Positions 16,890 through 25,667 of a stretch of DNA of 64,000 nucleotides are shown here, in pieces. This stretch comes from SIG603 sp044432645 (GTDB taxonomy: Bacteria > Bacillota > Clostridia > Oscillospirales > Acutalibacteraceae): the NCBI GenBank assembly GCA_044432645.1, contig JAWXUM010000003.1, positions 62,001-126,000 on the forward strand. Reading direction: 5' to 3'. The notes under the pieces are model-generated. The model did not search any database. It saw nothing but the letters and a program-made list of their open reading frames with translations, and was not told where the DNA came from. Position 1 is the first letter of the stretch, and each line of letters begins with the position of its first letter. Made by a program: the position numbers and the translations under genes.

Positions 16890-18405
16890 GTAGTTTAGTT
16901 TCGATTTCTTTAAAGTAAAATGGTAAATTTTCTATAATATCAGTTGGGAGCATTGCTGTTTGTGAAAGTTTTTCGGCGCAATAATCACCAACTTTTGAAT
17001 GAATATAAACTGCACTTTCACACGCATTAAACGGCTTAAACCCTTGCGCAAGAAGCGAGCCTATCATTCCAGCTAAAACATCTCCACTGCCTGCTTTTGC
17101 CATTCCTGCATTACCTGAGGTGTTCATTTTAACTTGTGATGTTGGACTTGCGATGACAGTTCCTGAACCTTTTAGAACCAAATAAACTTTGTATTCTGCT
17201 GAAAACCTTTTAGCTACACTTATTCTATCGAGCTGAATTTGCACTGCTGTTTTACCTGTCAATCTGCCCATTTCTAATGGGTGAGGGGTTAAAATAAGTG
17301 GTGCTTTTGCTTGTTCGAACAAAGTTGTGTTTTTAGAAAGAAAATTTAAAGCATCTGCATCTAAAACAACAGGGCAAGATGCAAATTTCATAACTAAAGG
17401 AACATAACGTTCGCAATCATTAGCCAATCCACAGCCAATTACAATAGAACTCGCTTTGTTTATAGCTGCAAAAAGTTTTTCACTGCTAATAGAAGTACGT
17501 TCTTCATCGCTAAAATCCATAACGGTAAAAACCACTTCTGGCAACATAGTAGCTAACACCTGATAACATTCTTTACTTACAACCATGTTAACAAGCCCTA
17601 CTCCACTTCTAAGTGCTGCCTTTGCTGCCATGACAGCAGCTCCTAACATTCCAAAACTTCCACATATCATAAGCAAAGTGCCGTATGTACCTTTATGACT
17701 TTGTGGGTCACGCTTTTTGAAGTTGGATATTACTGATATTTCTTCTATAATTGAAAAAGATGCAGGAAAATCTGCTAAAATCTTTTTATCTACAACGGTT
17801 GCAACAATATTTTTGCCACAAAAAGATGATGCTGGTTCAATTATGTTAGCTGGTTTAATAGCAGTGAAAGCTACAGTATAATCAGCTTTAAATGTATTTT
17901 GAGCAACTTTACCAGTGTCACAATGAACACCACTTGGAATATCAGCAGAGATTTTTATAGCTTTTGAATTATTAGTTAAAATCATAAGTTCTTCGATTTC
18001 TTCGTCAAATTCACCTTTAAATCCAACACCAAAAACACAGTCCAAAACAACATCAGCATTTTTAATAGCATTTTCAATTTTAATTCGTTGTTCGTTTTTC
18101 CAAGATAAAATTTCAACTTTATTTTTTATTCTATCAAAAGCATAATTAGCAAGGTCGGTTGCGATTACCCTTTGCGCTAAAATAACTGTTGTTTTTATAC
18201 CCATTTTTGTAAATCTGTCAGCAGCAACAAAGCCATCACCACCATTATTTCCTTTTCCACACAGAATTACGATATTTTTACCATGTTTGGCTGAAACTAA
18301 AGCCAAAGCTCCGCCAGCTTTTTCCATTAACGAAAAAAGACTGTCGCCAGCTTCGGCAGAATATTTCTCTAACATGTTAATTTCGCTTTTAGTAAAAACT
18401 TTCAT
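16873..18405 (-). CDS. nnr: Bifunctional NAD(P)H-hydrate epimerase/dehydratase Nnr
   Basis: Repairs damaged NAD(P)H hydrates. The N-terminal YjeF_N epimerase domain (~1-215) has CGKGNNGGDG and ISADIPSGVHCDTG; the C-terminal ADP-dependent dehydratase (~225-510) has SHKGTYGTLL, TPHPLEMGRLTG and AKAGSGDVLAGM. I start at the ATG 18405, giving 510 residues with a perfect AGGAGG site 5 nt upstream; the frame is open for 50 more codons, but that part lies in the foldable leader. The 3' ends of this gene and the transglutaminase gene overlap tail to tail. Confidence 0.94.
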   Translation of the reverse strand: MKVFTKSEINMLEKYSAEAGDSLFSLMEKAGGALALVSAKHGKNIVILCGKGNNGGDGFVAADRFTKMGIKTTVILAQRVIATDLANYAFDRIKNKVEILSWKNEQRIKIENAIKNADVVLDCVFGVGFKGEFDEEIEELMILTNNSKAIKISADIPSGVHCDTGKVAQNTFKADYTVAFTAIKPANIIEPASSFCGKNIVATVVDKKILADFPASFSIIEEISVISNFKKRDPQSHKGTYGTLLMICGSFGMLGAAVMAAKAALRSGVGLVNMVVSKECYQVLATMLPEVVFTVMDFSDEERTSISSEKLFAAINKASSIVIGCGLANDCERYVPLVMKFASCPVVLDADALNFLSKNTTLFEQAKAPLILTPHPLEMGRLTGKTAVQIQLDRISVAKRFSAEYKVYLVLKGSGTVIASPTSQVKMNTSGNAGMAKAGSGDVLAGMIGSLLAQGFKPFNACESAVYIHSKVGDYCAEKLSQTAMLPTDIIENLPFYFKEIETKLPKDNL

Positions 18406-18481
18406 TTTATCCTCCTTTTTGTATGAATGCATAATTAAAAAGAATTTGCTAATAATAGTATTAAGTAAATTGGTTGTGCGT

Positions 18482-18565
18482 TTGTGACTTAATATATTTA
18501 ACCAACAGGGTAAATAAAACAGTCGAGCCAATTTACCGGCTCCTTTACTTATCACTGGGTCACAA
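18482..18565 (-). other. Foldable leader or interspersed element upstream of nnr (candidate)
   Basis: Read on the minus strand, TTGTGAC (18565-18559) and GTCACAA (18488-18482) form a 7-bp outer stem enclosing ~70 nt. Inside are GAGCC...GGCTC and GGTAAAT, which can pair with ATTTACC (inside the loop) or with a second AATTTAC downstream, so alternative folds are possible. It lies in the 200-nt parC-nnr gap. It may be an RNA leader, or a repeat element, or chance; no known riboswitch class fits. Confidence 0.35.
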
Positions 18566-18595
18566 ATTGCCCCTTTGAAATTTAAAGGGGCAATT
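18565..18595 (-). terminator. Hairpin terminator after parC
   Basis: A 12-bp perfect stem, AATTGCCCCTTT (18565-18576) and AAAGGGGCAATT (18584-18595), with a 7-nt loop, lies 11 nt past the parC stop. The T run on the minus strand is weak, so termination may be partial. Confidence 0.6.
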
Positions 18596-18606
18596 GTACA
18601 TAACTT

Positions 18607-20838
18607 TTATAAATCAAAACTAACTTGCATACCATCGTCCTCAGCTTTTGGAAGTGCTCCAGTAGCTGGGATTTTCTTTTTATATCTGCTTTCGTCAGTA
18701 AGCAAGCCTGTTTCATATACTTTAGCATCAATTAAAATATGCCCTTTTTTAAAGTTCATTGCTTGAACTCCTAGTGTGTTTTTAGTTGCTTTAGGAGCTA
18801 TTAGAGAGCTGTTAAAAATTAACATTCTGCCATTTGAAGCTGTTAAAATTACTGGTACATCTTCAAAAATATGAATAATTTTCACAAGTGGTGATTTGTC
18901 ACTGTAAGCATTAACAAGCTTTTTACGATTAGTTTTAGTAGCGTATGAACTAAGTTCTACTTTTGCAACTTTACCATTTTCAAAAAAGAACAACAAATAG
19001 CCTTTGTAATCTTTAGTTTGCACCATGCTTAAGGCTAATTCGCCTTGTTCCATTTGCACTTTAGCAGGTATATAATCGCCCATTACAGAAGTCTTTGTGT
19101 CAGAAAAATCATTTGCTTTAGCCTTATAAACCTTAGATTTATTGCTGATAAATAGCAAATCACTTGCATTTGTGCTATCAAATTCAAGCATTATTTCATC
19201 ATCTGCTTTAAGTTTATGCTCGCCAGACATTCTAAGTGAAAGTGGGGTGATTTTTTTGAAGTAGCCTTCTTTTGTAAAAAATAATTTAACAGGGTAATCT
19301 GGAATTTCTTCTATTATTTCTTCGTCCTCAATTTCATCTGCAAAAATTAGCATAGTTTTTCTTGTCTGTCCATATTTTTCTATAACAGCTTTAAGCTCTT
19401 TTATTATTATATTTTTTACTTTTGTTTTTGAATTCAGAACAGATTGCAAATTTTCAACATCTTTTTCAAGGCTGTCAATTTCATCAATTCTTTTTAAAAT
19501 ATATTCTTTATTAAGCTGTCTTAACTTGATTTCTGCAACATATTCAGCTTGAATTTCGTCTATTCCAAATCCTATCATAAGGTTAGGTACTACTTCGCTA
19601 TCTTCGCTAGTTTCCCTTACGATTTTGATTGCCTTGTCAATGTCAAGCAAAATAGCATTTAGCCCTTTTAAAAGGTGAAGCTTTTCTTTTTTCTTTGCTA
19701 GCTCGTAATATGTTCTTCTTTTTACACATTCTGACCTAAAAGCAATCCACTCTTCTAAAATAGATTTTACGCCTAAAACCTTAGGAACTCCAGCAATCAA
19801 TACATTAAAGTTACAAGAGAAGTTTTCCTCAAGTGGAGTAATTTTAAAAAGCCTTTGCATTAGTTTATGAGGGTCGACCCCACGTTTTAAGTCGATTGTA
19901 ATTTTAAGTCCTGAAAGACCAGTTTCGTCACGTATATCTGAAATATCTTTAAGTTTGTTAGTTTTAACAAGGTCAATCACCTTTTCAACTATAGCCTCGG
20001 CTGAAGTTGTAGGTGGAATTTCTGTTACATCTATACAGTTTTCTGCCTTATCGTAACTATACCTACTTCTAATTTTAATAGGTCCACGACCAGTTTTATA
20101 TACTTGGCTTAAAGTGTTAGGGTCGAAAATCATTAGCCCACCACCAGGGAAGTCAGGACCTTGTAGAGTTGACAAAATATCGTGGTCAGGGTTAGAGATA
20201 AGCTCTATAGTGGTTTGGCATATTTCGCTTAAATTAAACGGACAAATTGAACTTGCCATACCAACTGCTATACCTGTATTAGCGTTTACCAAAATACTTG
20301 GAAAAGCTACTGGCAACAGACTTGGTTCTTTCATTGTGTTATCATAGTTATCTACAAAATCAACAGTATCGCTGTCTATATCTCTAAAAATTTCACGGCA
20401 AATTCCGTCAAGTTTAGCCTCGGTATAACGTGACGCAGCGCAAGCCATATCACGTGAATAGAACTTACCAAAATTACCTTTTGAGTCTACAAAAGGGTGA
20501 AGTAGTGCTTCATAGCCACGGCTTAGCCTTACCATTGTGTCGTAAATTGCACCGTCACCATGTGGGTTAAGTTTCATGGTTTGTCCAACGATATTGGCAG
20601 ATTTTGTCCTTTGGTTACCCATAAGCCCCATTTTGTACATTGTATAAAGCAATTTTCTATGAGATGGTTTAAATCCGTCAATTTCAGGAATTGCACGTGA
20701 CATAATAACGCTCATAGCATAAGGCATGTAGTTGCTTGTGAGTGTGTACTCTATATTTTGTTCTTCTATAATTCCAGCTCCACTTATAACGCCTTGCTGT
20801 TTAGTTTCAGTTTCTTTTGATTTTCTTTTTCGTGCCAT
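18607..20838 (-). CDS. parC: Type IIA DNA topoisomerase subunit A (ParC-like, divergent)
   Basis: DNA-cleaving subunit of topoisomerase IV or a second gyrase-like enzyme. Winged-helix region with catalytic Tyr at Y138 (AASRYTEAKL) and NPHGDGAIYD (91-100). The position matching GyrA Ser83 is Gly96, while the matching acidic residue (GyrA D87) is kept as D100. The C-terminal part (~510-743) is a beta-pinwheel-like region without a recognisable QRRGGKG gyrase box, favouring topoisomerase IV over gyrase. At 743 residues it is short. It follows parE by 56 nt in one transcript. Confidence 0.87.
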   Translation of the reverse strand: MARKRKSKETETKQQGVISGAGIIEEQNIEYTLTSNYMPYAMSVIMSRAIPEIDGFKPSHRKLLYTMYKMGLMGNQRTKSANIVGQTMKLNPHGDGAIYDTMVRLSRGYEALLHPFVDSKGNFGKFYSRDMACAASRYTEAKLDGICREIFRDIDSDTVDFVDNYDNTMKEPSLLPVAFPSILVNANTGIAVGMASSICPFNLSEICQTTIELISNPDHDILSTLQGPDFPGGGLMIFDPNTLSQVYKTGRGPIKIRSRYSYDKAENCIDVTEIPPTTSAEAIVEKVIDLVKTNKLKDISDIRDETGLSGLKITIDLKRGVDPHKLMQRLFKITPLEENFSCNFNVLIAGVPKVLGVKSILEEWIAFRSECVKRRTYYELAKKKEKLHLLKGLNAILLDIDKAIKIVRETSEDSEVVPNLMIGFGIDEIQAEYVAEIKLRQLNKEYILKRIDEIDSLEKDVENLQSVLNSKTKVKNIIIKELKAVIEKYGQTRKTMLIFADEIEDEEIIEEIPDYPVKLFFTKEGYFKKITPLSLRMSGEHKLKADDEIMLEFDSTNASDLLFISNKSKVYKAKANDFSDTKTSVMGDYIPAKVQMEQGELALSMVQTKDYKGYLLFFFENGKVAKVELSSYATKTNRKKLVNAYSDKSPLVKIIHIFEDVPVILTASNGRMLIFNSSLIAPKATKNTLGVQAMNFKKGHILIDAKVYETGLLTDESRYKKKIPATGALPKAEDDGMQVSFDL

Positions 20839-20894
20839 AGTTTCTCCTTTTTTAGAAGTTTTTGCTAGTTAGTGGTCAACCATACATATTTTTA

Positions 20895-22877
20895 TCAAGA
20901 TATATCTAAATCGTCAATATATAAACTTCCATTTTCAGCGATATAGTCTTTTCTTCCTTGTAAATTATCGCCTTGTAACATGTCGAACATTTGCGCCGTA
21001 GCCTCGGCATTGCCCGGATTTACCTTTATAAGTCTTCTTGTTTTTGGATTCATTGTTGTTAAATTCATCATATCTGGTTCGTTTTCACCCAAACCTTTTG
21101 AGCGTTGTAATGTATATTTTTTAACGCCTATTTCAGTTAGAAAATCTTCTTTTTCTTTTTCATTATACGCAAAATATGTTTTATCTTTTGTACTTATTTC
21201 GTAAAGTGGTGACTCAGCAATATAAACTTTACCTGCGTCAATTAAGCTTGGTGTAAGTCTGTAAATCATTGTTAAAAGTAAAACCCTAATTTGGAAGCCA
21301 TCATAATCAGCATCGGTACAAATAATAACTTTATTCCAACGCAAATTTTCCATTTCAAAAGTTGATAAATTTTTGTTAGCTTTAGTTTTAACTTCAACAC
21401 CACAACCTAATACTTTCATTAAATCAGTGATGATTTCACTTTTGAATATTTTATCATAATCAGCTTTTAAACAGTTCAAAATTTTACCACGAATTGGCAT
21501 AATAGCTTGGAAATCAGCATCTCTAGCCTGTTTACAAGCACCTAAAGCAGAGTCACCCTCAACTATAAAAATTTCCCTGTCCTCTACTTTTTTGCTACGA
21601 CAGTCAACAAATTTTGCAACTCTGCCAGTTATATCCATTTTCCCAGTTAATTTTGACTTAATATTAAGTCTTGTTTTTTCTGCATCTTCACGGCTACGCT
21701 TGTTAATTAAAACTTGCATAGATATTTTTTCAGCTTCCATTGGGTTTTCAATAAAATAAACTTCTAAATTGTGTCGCAGCATTTCAACCATGAAATCTTG
21801 AATACCTTTGTTATTTATAGCCTTTTTAGTTTGATTTTCATAAGATGTTTGTGTTGAAAATGAAGAAATTATAACAACTAAGCAATCACTTACATCTTGA
21901 AAGTTAATTTTGCTTTCATTTTTATTATACTTGCCATTTTGCTTTAAAAAACTGTCTATTTGATAAACAAATGCATTTCTTACAGCTTTATCAGGTGCAC
22001 CACCATACTCTAAAAAACTTGAATTATGGTAATATTCTGTAATATGAACTCGGTTAGAAAAAGCCATAGCGACATTTACTTTAACATTGTAAAGGTTCAT
22101 GTCTTCCCTATCTTTTACTTTTTTTTCGCCAACCCAAAGTTGAACAGGACTTATAAAATCCTCGCCCAAAAGTTCTGTTGCATGGTCAGCTATACCATTT
22201 TCATAACAAAAATCTATATCTTCAAATTTATTTTTCTCTATTTCGTTTTTAAAGTGGAAAATAATACCAGGATTTACTATAGCTTGTCTTTTTAGAACGT
22301 CCATAAAAAATTCTTTAGGCACATTAATCTGTGTGAAAACTTCAAGGTCTGGTTTCCATTTGATTTTAGAACCTGTATCTTTTCTTTTGTAAGGTTCTTT
22401 TTTCATTTCGCCTACAATTTCACCTTTTTCAAAATGCAATGTGTAGCGATAACCGTCGTACCTTATGTCTGCATCCATATATAAAGAAGCATATTGAGTA
22501 GCACAAAGACCTAAGCCGTTAAGACCTAGTGAATATTCGTAGTTTTCACCAGAATTATTGTTGTATTTGCCACCAGCATACATCTCACAAAAAACTAATT
22601 CCCAGTTGTATTTTTCTTCTTTTTTATTATAATCTACTGGTATTCCTCTGCCGTTATCAGCAATTTCGACAGAACCGTCTAAAAATTTTGTTATACCAAT
22701 TTCTCTGCCGTGACCTTGTCTTGCTTCGTCAATTGAGTTTGAAAGTATCTCAAATATTGAATGTTGACAACCTTCAAGTCCGTCAGAACCAAAGATAACT
22801 GCCGGTCTTTTTCTAACTCTGTCAGCACCTTTAAGGCTTGTTATACTGTCGTTTCCGTAACTTTGCTTTTTTGCCAT
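20895..22877 (-). CDS. parE: Type IIA DNA topoisomerase subunit B (ParE-like, divergent)
   Basis: ATPase subunit partner of the ParC-like protein. The GHKL domain shows E43 in FEILSNSIDEA (catalytic Glu), D74-N-G-R-G (ATP), and the GLNGLG lid; the Toprim domain shows IVEGDSALG and TDADYDGFQIR. Motifs deviate from classical GyrB/ParE: EGDSALG instead of EGDSAGG, and LSNSID where most have DNSID. The 660-residue length fits ParE. A GGAAGA site precedes the ATG, and a promoter lies 50-80 nt further upstream. A separate canonical gyrAB elsewhere is expected. Confidence 0.88.
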   Translation of the reverse strand: MAKKQSYGNDSITSLKGADRVRKRPAVIFGSDGLEGCQHSIFEILSNSIDEARQGHGREIGITKFLDGSVEIADNGRGIPVDYNKKEEKYNWELVFCEMYAGGKYNNNSGENYEYSLGLNGLGLCATQYASLYMDADIRYDGYRYTLHFEKGEIVGEMKKEPYKRKDTGSKIKWKPDLEVFTQINVPKEFFMDVLKRQAIVNPGIIFHFKNEIEKNKFEDIDFCYENGIADHATELLGEDFISPVQLWVGEKKVKDREDMNLYNVKVNVAMAFSNRVHITEYYHNSSFLEYGGAPDKAVRNAFVYQIDSFLKQNGKYNKNESKINFQDVSDCLVVIISSFSTQTSYENQTKKAINNKGIQDFMVEMLRHNLEVYFIENPMEAEKISMQVLINKRSREDAEKTRLNIKSKLTGKMDITGRVAKFVDCRSKKVEDREIFIVEGDSALGACKQARDADFQAIMPIRGKILNCLKADYDKIFKSEIITDLMKVLGCGVEVKTKANKNLSTFEMENLRWNKVIICTDADYDGFQIRVLLLTMIYRLTPSLIDAGKVYIAESPLYEISTKDKTYFAYNEKEKEDFLTEIGVKKYTLQRSKGLGENEPDMMNLTTMNPKTRRLIKVNPGNAEATAQMFDMLQGDNLQGRKDYIAENGSLYIDDLDIS

Positions 22878-22927
22878 AATTTAATCTTCCTATTTATTTA
22901 AATTTACTTAATTATCTACAATATATT

Positions 22928-22956
22928 ATTATATCAAACTTTAAGTCAAAGTGCAA
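22928..22956 (-). promoter_or_regulatory. Promoter of parE-parC
   Basis: On the minus strand, TTGCAC (22956-22951), a 17-nt spacer and TATAAT (22933-22928) lie upstream of parE. Confidence 0.65.
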
Positions 22957-23071
22957 TATTTAAGCCTTATATTTAGTGAAAATCAATAATTACGCCTAAA
23001 ATACAGTATATGTTTCATGCTTTAATTAGGGCAATTTTAATAAATTTTTTCAAAAGTTTTTTAAAATATAA

Positions 23072-23112
23072 AATAACCTTTATAAAATTATTTCAATTTC
23101 ATAAAGGTTATT
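23072..23112 (-). terminator. Terminator after ftsH
   Basis: A 12-bp stem, AATAACCTTTAT (23072-23083) and ATAAAGGTTATT (23101-23112), with a 17-nt loop, is followed on the minus strand by T-rich sequence. It lies ~18 nt after the ftsH stop and closes the rnj-to-ftsH block. Confidence 0.65.
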
Positions 23113-23129
23113 GAATGTGTTTAATTATT

Positions 23130-25094
23130 TTATTCGCCGTCTGAATCTTCTGATATATTTTCTGTTACTTCTTGAGAAGTTGTTGTTTCTTCAGTTTCTT
23201 CAATTACATCTGAAAAATCTGTTGCTATTTGAACTTCTTCAATTTTTTCAGGCAAAATATTCCCTTGCATAACGTCGATAAACTCTTTTGCATCAATTTT
23301 TTCACGTTGCATTAAAGTTTCTGATAAACGGTGTAAAACGTCCATATGCTCGTTTAATAAATCTCTTGCTTTACTGTAAGCTGTGCCGATAATATCGTTG
23401 ATTTCCTCATCAATTAAAGCAGCAGTTTCGTCTGAATAGTTACTCACATGACCCATTTCTTTACCAAGGAATGGATTGCTTGAGTCTTGGCCGTACATAA
23501 TAGGGCCAAGCTTTTCGCTCATACCGTATTTTGTAACCATTGCTCTAGCAATAGCAGTTGCACGCTCGATGTCGTTTGAAGCGCCTGTTGAAATATCACC
23601 TAAAACAAGTTCTTCAGCCATACGTCCGCCAAGAAGAACAATTAGATTTTCTTTCATTTCATCACGACTTCTGTATGATTTATCCTCTGTAGGAATGTGC
23701 ATTGTGTAACCACCAGCCATGCCTGTTGGGATAATAGAAATTTGATGAACTGGGTCTTGGGTTTTGCAGAAGTAGCTTGTAATTGCGTGGCCAGCTTCGT
23801 GATACGCTGTAAGTCTTTTTTCTACAGCGTTCATTACACGGCTCTTCTTTTCTGTACCAACGACAACTTTAATTGAAGCCTCTTCGAATTCTTGCATTGT
23901 AAGTGCTTTGTAATTTTTTCTAGCAGCTAAAAGGGCTGCTTCGTTTAAAAGATTTTCTAAATCTGCACCTGTGAAGCCTGCTGTAGTTTTTGCTATAACC
24001 TCAAGTTCAACATCTGGTGCAAGTGGTTTGTTTTTTGCGTGAACTCTTAAAATTTCTTCTCTGCCTCTAACATCTGGGTAGCCTACTGTAACTTGTCTGT
24101 CGAAACGACCTGGACGCATTAAAGCTGGATCAAGAATGTCAGGTCGGTTAGTTGCTGCAATCATGATAACGCCTTCATTTGCGCCAAAACCGTCCATTTC
24201 AACTAGTAACTGGTTAAGAGTTTGCTCTCTTTCGTCGTGCCCACCACCAAGACCAGCACCTCTTTGACGGCCAACTGCATCAATCTCGTCTATAAATATA
24301 ATACAAGGGTGATTTTTCTTAGCTTTGTCAAATAAATCTCTAACTCTTGACGCACCAACACCAACAAACATTTCTACAAAGTCAGAACCTGAAATTGAGA
24401 AGAAAGGTACACCAGCTTCACCAGCAACTGCCCTTGCAAGAAGTGTTTTACCAGTTCCCGGAGGGCCAACTAAAAGCACACCTTTAGGAATTCTGGCACC
24501 TAGTTCATTGTATTTTCTAGGGTCTTTCAAGAATTCTACAATCTCTCTAAGTTCTTCTTTTTCTTCGTCAGCACCTGCAACATCTGCAAAACTTGTTTTT
24601 CGTTTTTCGTCTTCTAGCTGTTTTATTTTAGCTTTGCCAAAGTTCATTTGGCTATTGCCAGAACCACTCATTTTTTTGAACATAAAAAGCCATAAGAAAA
24701 CCATTGCAGCTAACAAAAGAAGTGTTGGAAGCAAAGATATAAGCCAACTTGTTTCAGTTGGTGGAAGTACATCTTGTACCATTTTATTATCCGAATTTTC
24801 TTCATTGTATGCATCTATATAGTCGCTTACATCGCCATAAAACAAGCTAATATTTGGAACTTGGAATTCTACTACAGTTCCTGCTTCGTCGTTAAGGGTA
24901 AAAGTCATATCGCCAGAGCCAACATTAAGTGTATACTCTGATACTTGACCTTCTTCAAAATAAGTTAAAACATCTGAATATTTAACAGTTTCCCCTGTGT
25001 CTATATCGTAAAGCATAAAATATGCTAAAAAGAACACTACTATAGGTATTCCCATAAACATTAATAGTTTTTTTAACGTTTTTTTGTTATTCAA
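23130..25094 (-). CDS. ftsH: ATP-dependent zinc metalloprotease FtsH
   Basis: Membrane AAA+ protease that degrades misfolded membrane proteins and regulators. Two membrane segments (~10-28 and ~117-138) flank the external domain. Walker A GPPGTGKT (210-217), FIDEIDAVG (267-275), the second region of homology ATNRPDILDPALMRPGRFDR, and the zinc motif H432-E-A-G-H. The tail is acidic and Glu/Thr-rich. The start is a TTG at 25094, 9 nt after GGAGG; an ATG inside that spacer is out of frame. It follows hpt, as in many Firmicutes. Confidence 0.97.
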   Translation of the reverse strand: MNNKKTLKKLLMFMGIPIVVFFLAYFMLYDIDTGETVKYSDVLTYFEEGQVSEYTLNVGSGDMTFTLNDEAGTVVEFQVPNISLFYGDVSDYIDAYNEENSDNKMVQDVLPPTETSWLISLLPTLLLLAAMVFLWLFMFKKMSGSGNSQMNFGKAKIKQLEDEKRKTSFADVAGADEEKEELREIVEFLKDPRKYNELGARIPKGVLLVGPPGTGKTLLARAVAGEAGVPFFSISGSDFVEMFVGVGASRVRDLFDKAKKNHPCIIFIDEIDAVGRQRGAGLGGGHDEREQTLNQLLVEMDGFGANEGVIMIAATNRPDILDPALMRPGRFDRQVTVGYPDVRGREEILRVHAKNKPLAPDVELEVIAKTTAGFTGADLENLLNEAALLAARKNYKALTMQEFEEASIKVVVGTEKKSRVMNAVEKRLTAYHEAGHAITSYFCKTQDPVHQISIIPTGMAGGYTMHIPTEDKSYRSRDEMKENLIVLLGGRMAEELVLGDISTGASNDIERATAIARAMVTKYGMSEKLGPIMYGQDSSNPFLGKEMGHVSNYSDETAALIDEEINDIIGTAYSKARDLLNEHMDVLHRLSETLMQREKIDAKEFIDVMQGNILPEKIEEVQIATDFSDVIEETEETTTSQEVTENISEDSDGE

Positions 25095-25126
25095 ACTTCA
25101 TTTCCTCCAATAATATAATCTATAAA

Positions 25127-25666
25127 TTAACCGCCGTAAACCTCTGGTTTTAAAACACCAATATAAGGCAAATTACGGTAAACTTCGCTGTAATCTAAAC
25201 CATAACCCACAATAAAAGCATCTGGAACTTTTGCCCCAATATATTTGGCGTAAACATTTGCTTCACGTCTTTCTGGTTTGTCAAAAAGTGTACAAATTTC
25301 GATGCTTTCAGGACCTTTTTGTGATAAATGATTAATTAGGTGACTTAGTGTTCTGCCACTGTCTAAAATATCTTCTATAATAATTAAATGATAACCTGTA
25401 ATATCTACATTTATATCATTGATAACCCTAACAACACCTGATGAAGTTACACCTGTTCCGTAACTTGAAACTGACATAAACTCAATTCTAAGTGGCAAAT
25501 CTATTGCTCTCATTAAATCTGACATAAATACTACAGAACCTTTTAAAACACCTAAAAGCATTACTTTTTTGCCCTTATAATCTTCTGTAATTTTTTTTCC
25601 TAAACCTTTTACAATTTCTTGTAATTTTTCTTCGCTAAAAATTACACTTTCAATATCATTGACCAT
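25127..25666 (-). CDS. hpt: Hypoxanthine phosphoribosyltransferase
   Basis: Salvages hypoxanthine and guanine to IMP and GMP using PRPP. The PRPP-binding motif LIIIEDILDSGRTL (~96-109) and the N-terminal LKGSVVFMSDL loop are clear; 179 residues is the usual length. It starts one base after the tilS stop and precedes ftsH, the conserved tilS-hpt-ftsH order. Confidence 0.96.
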   Translation of the reverse strand: MVNDIESVIFSEEKLQEIVKGLGKKITEDYKGKKVMLLGVLKGSVVFMSDLMRAIDLPLRIEFMSVSSYGTGVTSSGVVRVINDINVDITGYHLIIIEDILDSGRTLSHLINHLSQKGPESIEICTLFDKPERREANVYAKYIGAKVPDAFIVGYGLDYSEVYRNLPYIGVLKPEVYGG

Positions 25667-25667
25667 A

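Noticed and set aside
18406..18555. 50-residue N-terminal extension of nnr
   Set aside because: No homology to the YjeF_N start is apparent, and AGGAGG is placed for the ATG at 18405; the region instead looks like a structured leader.
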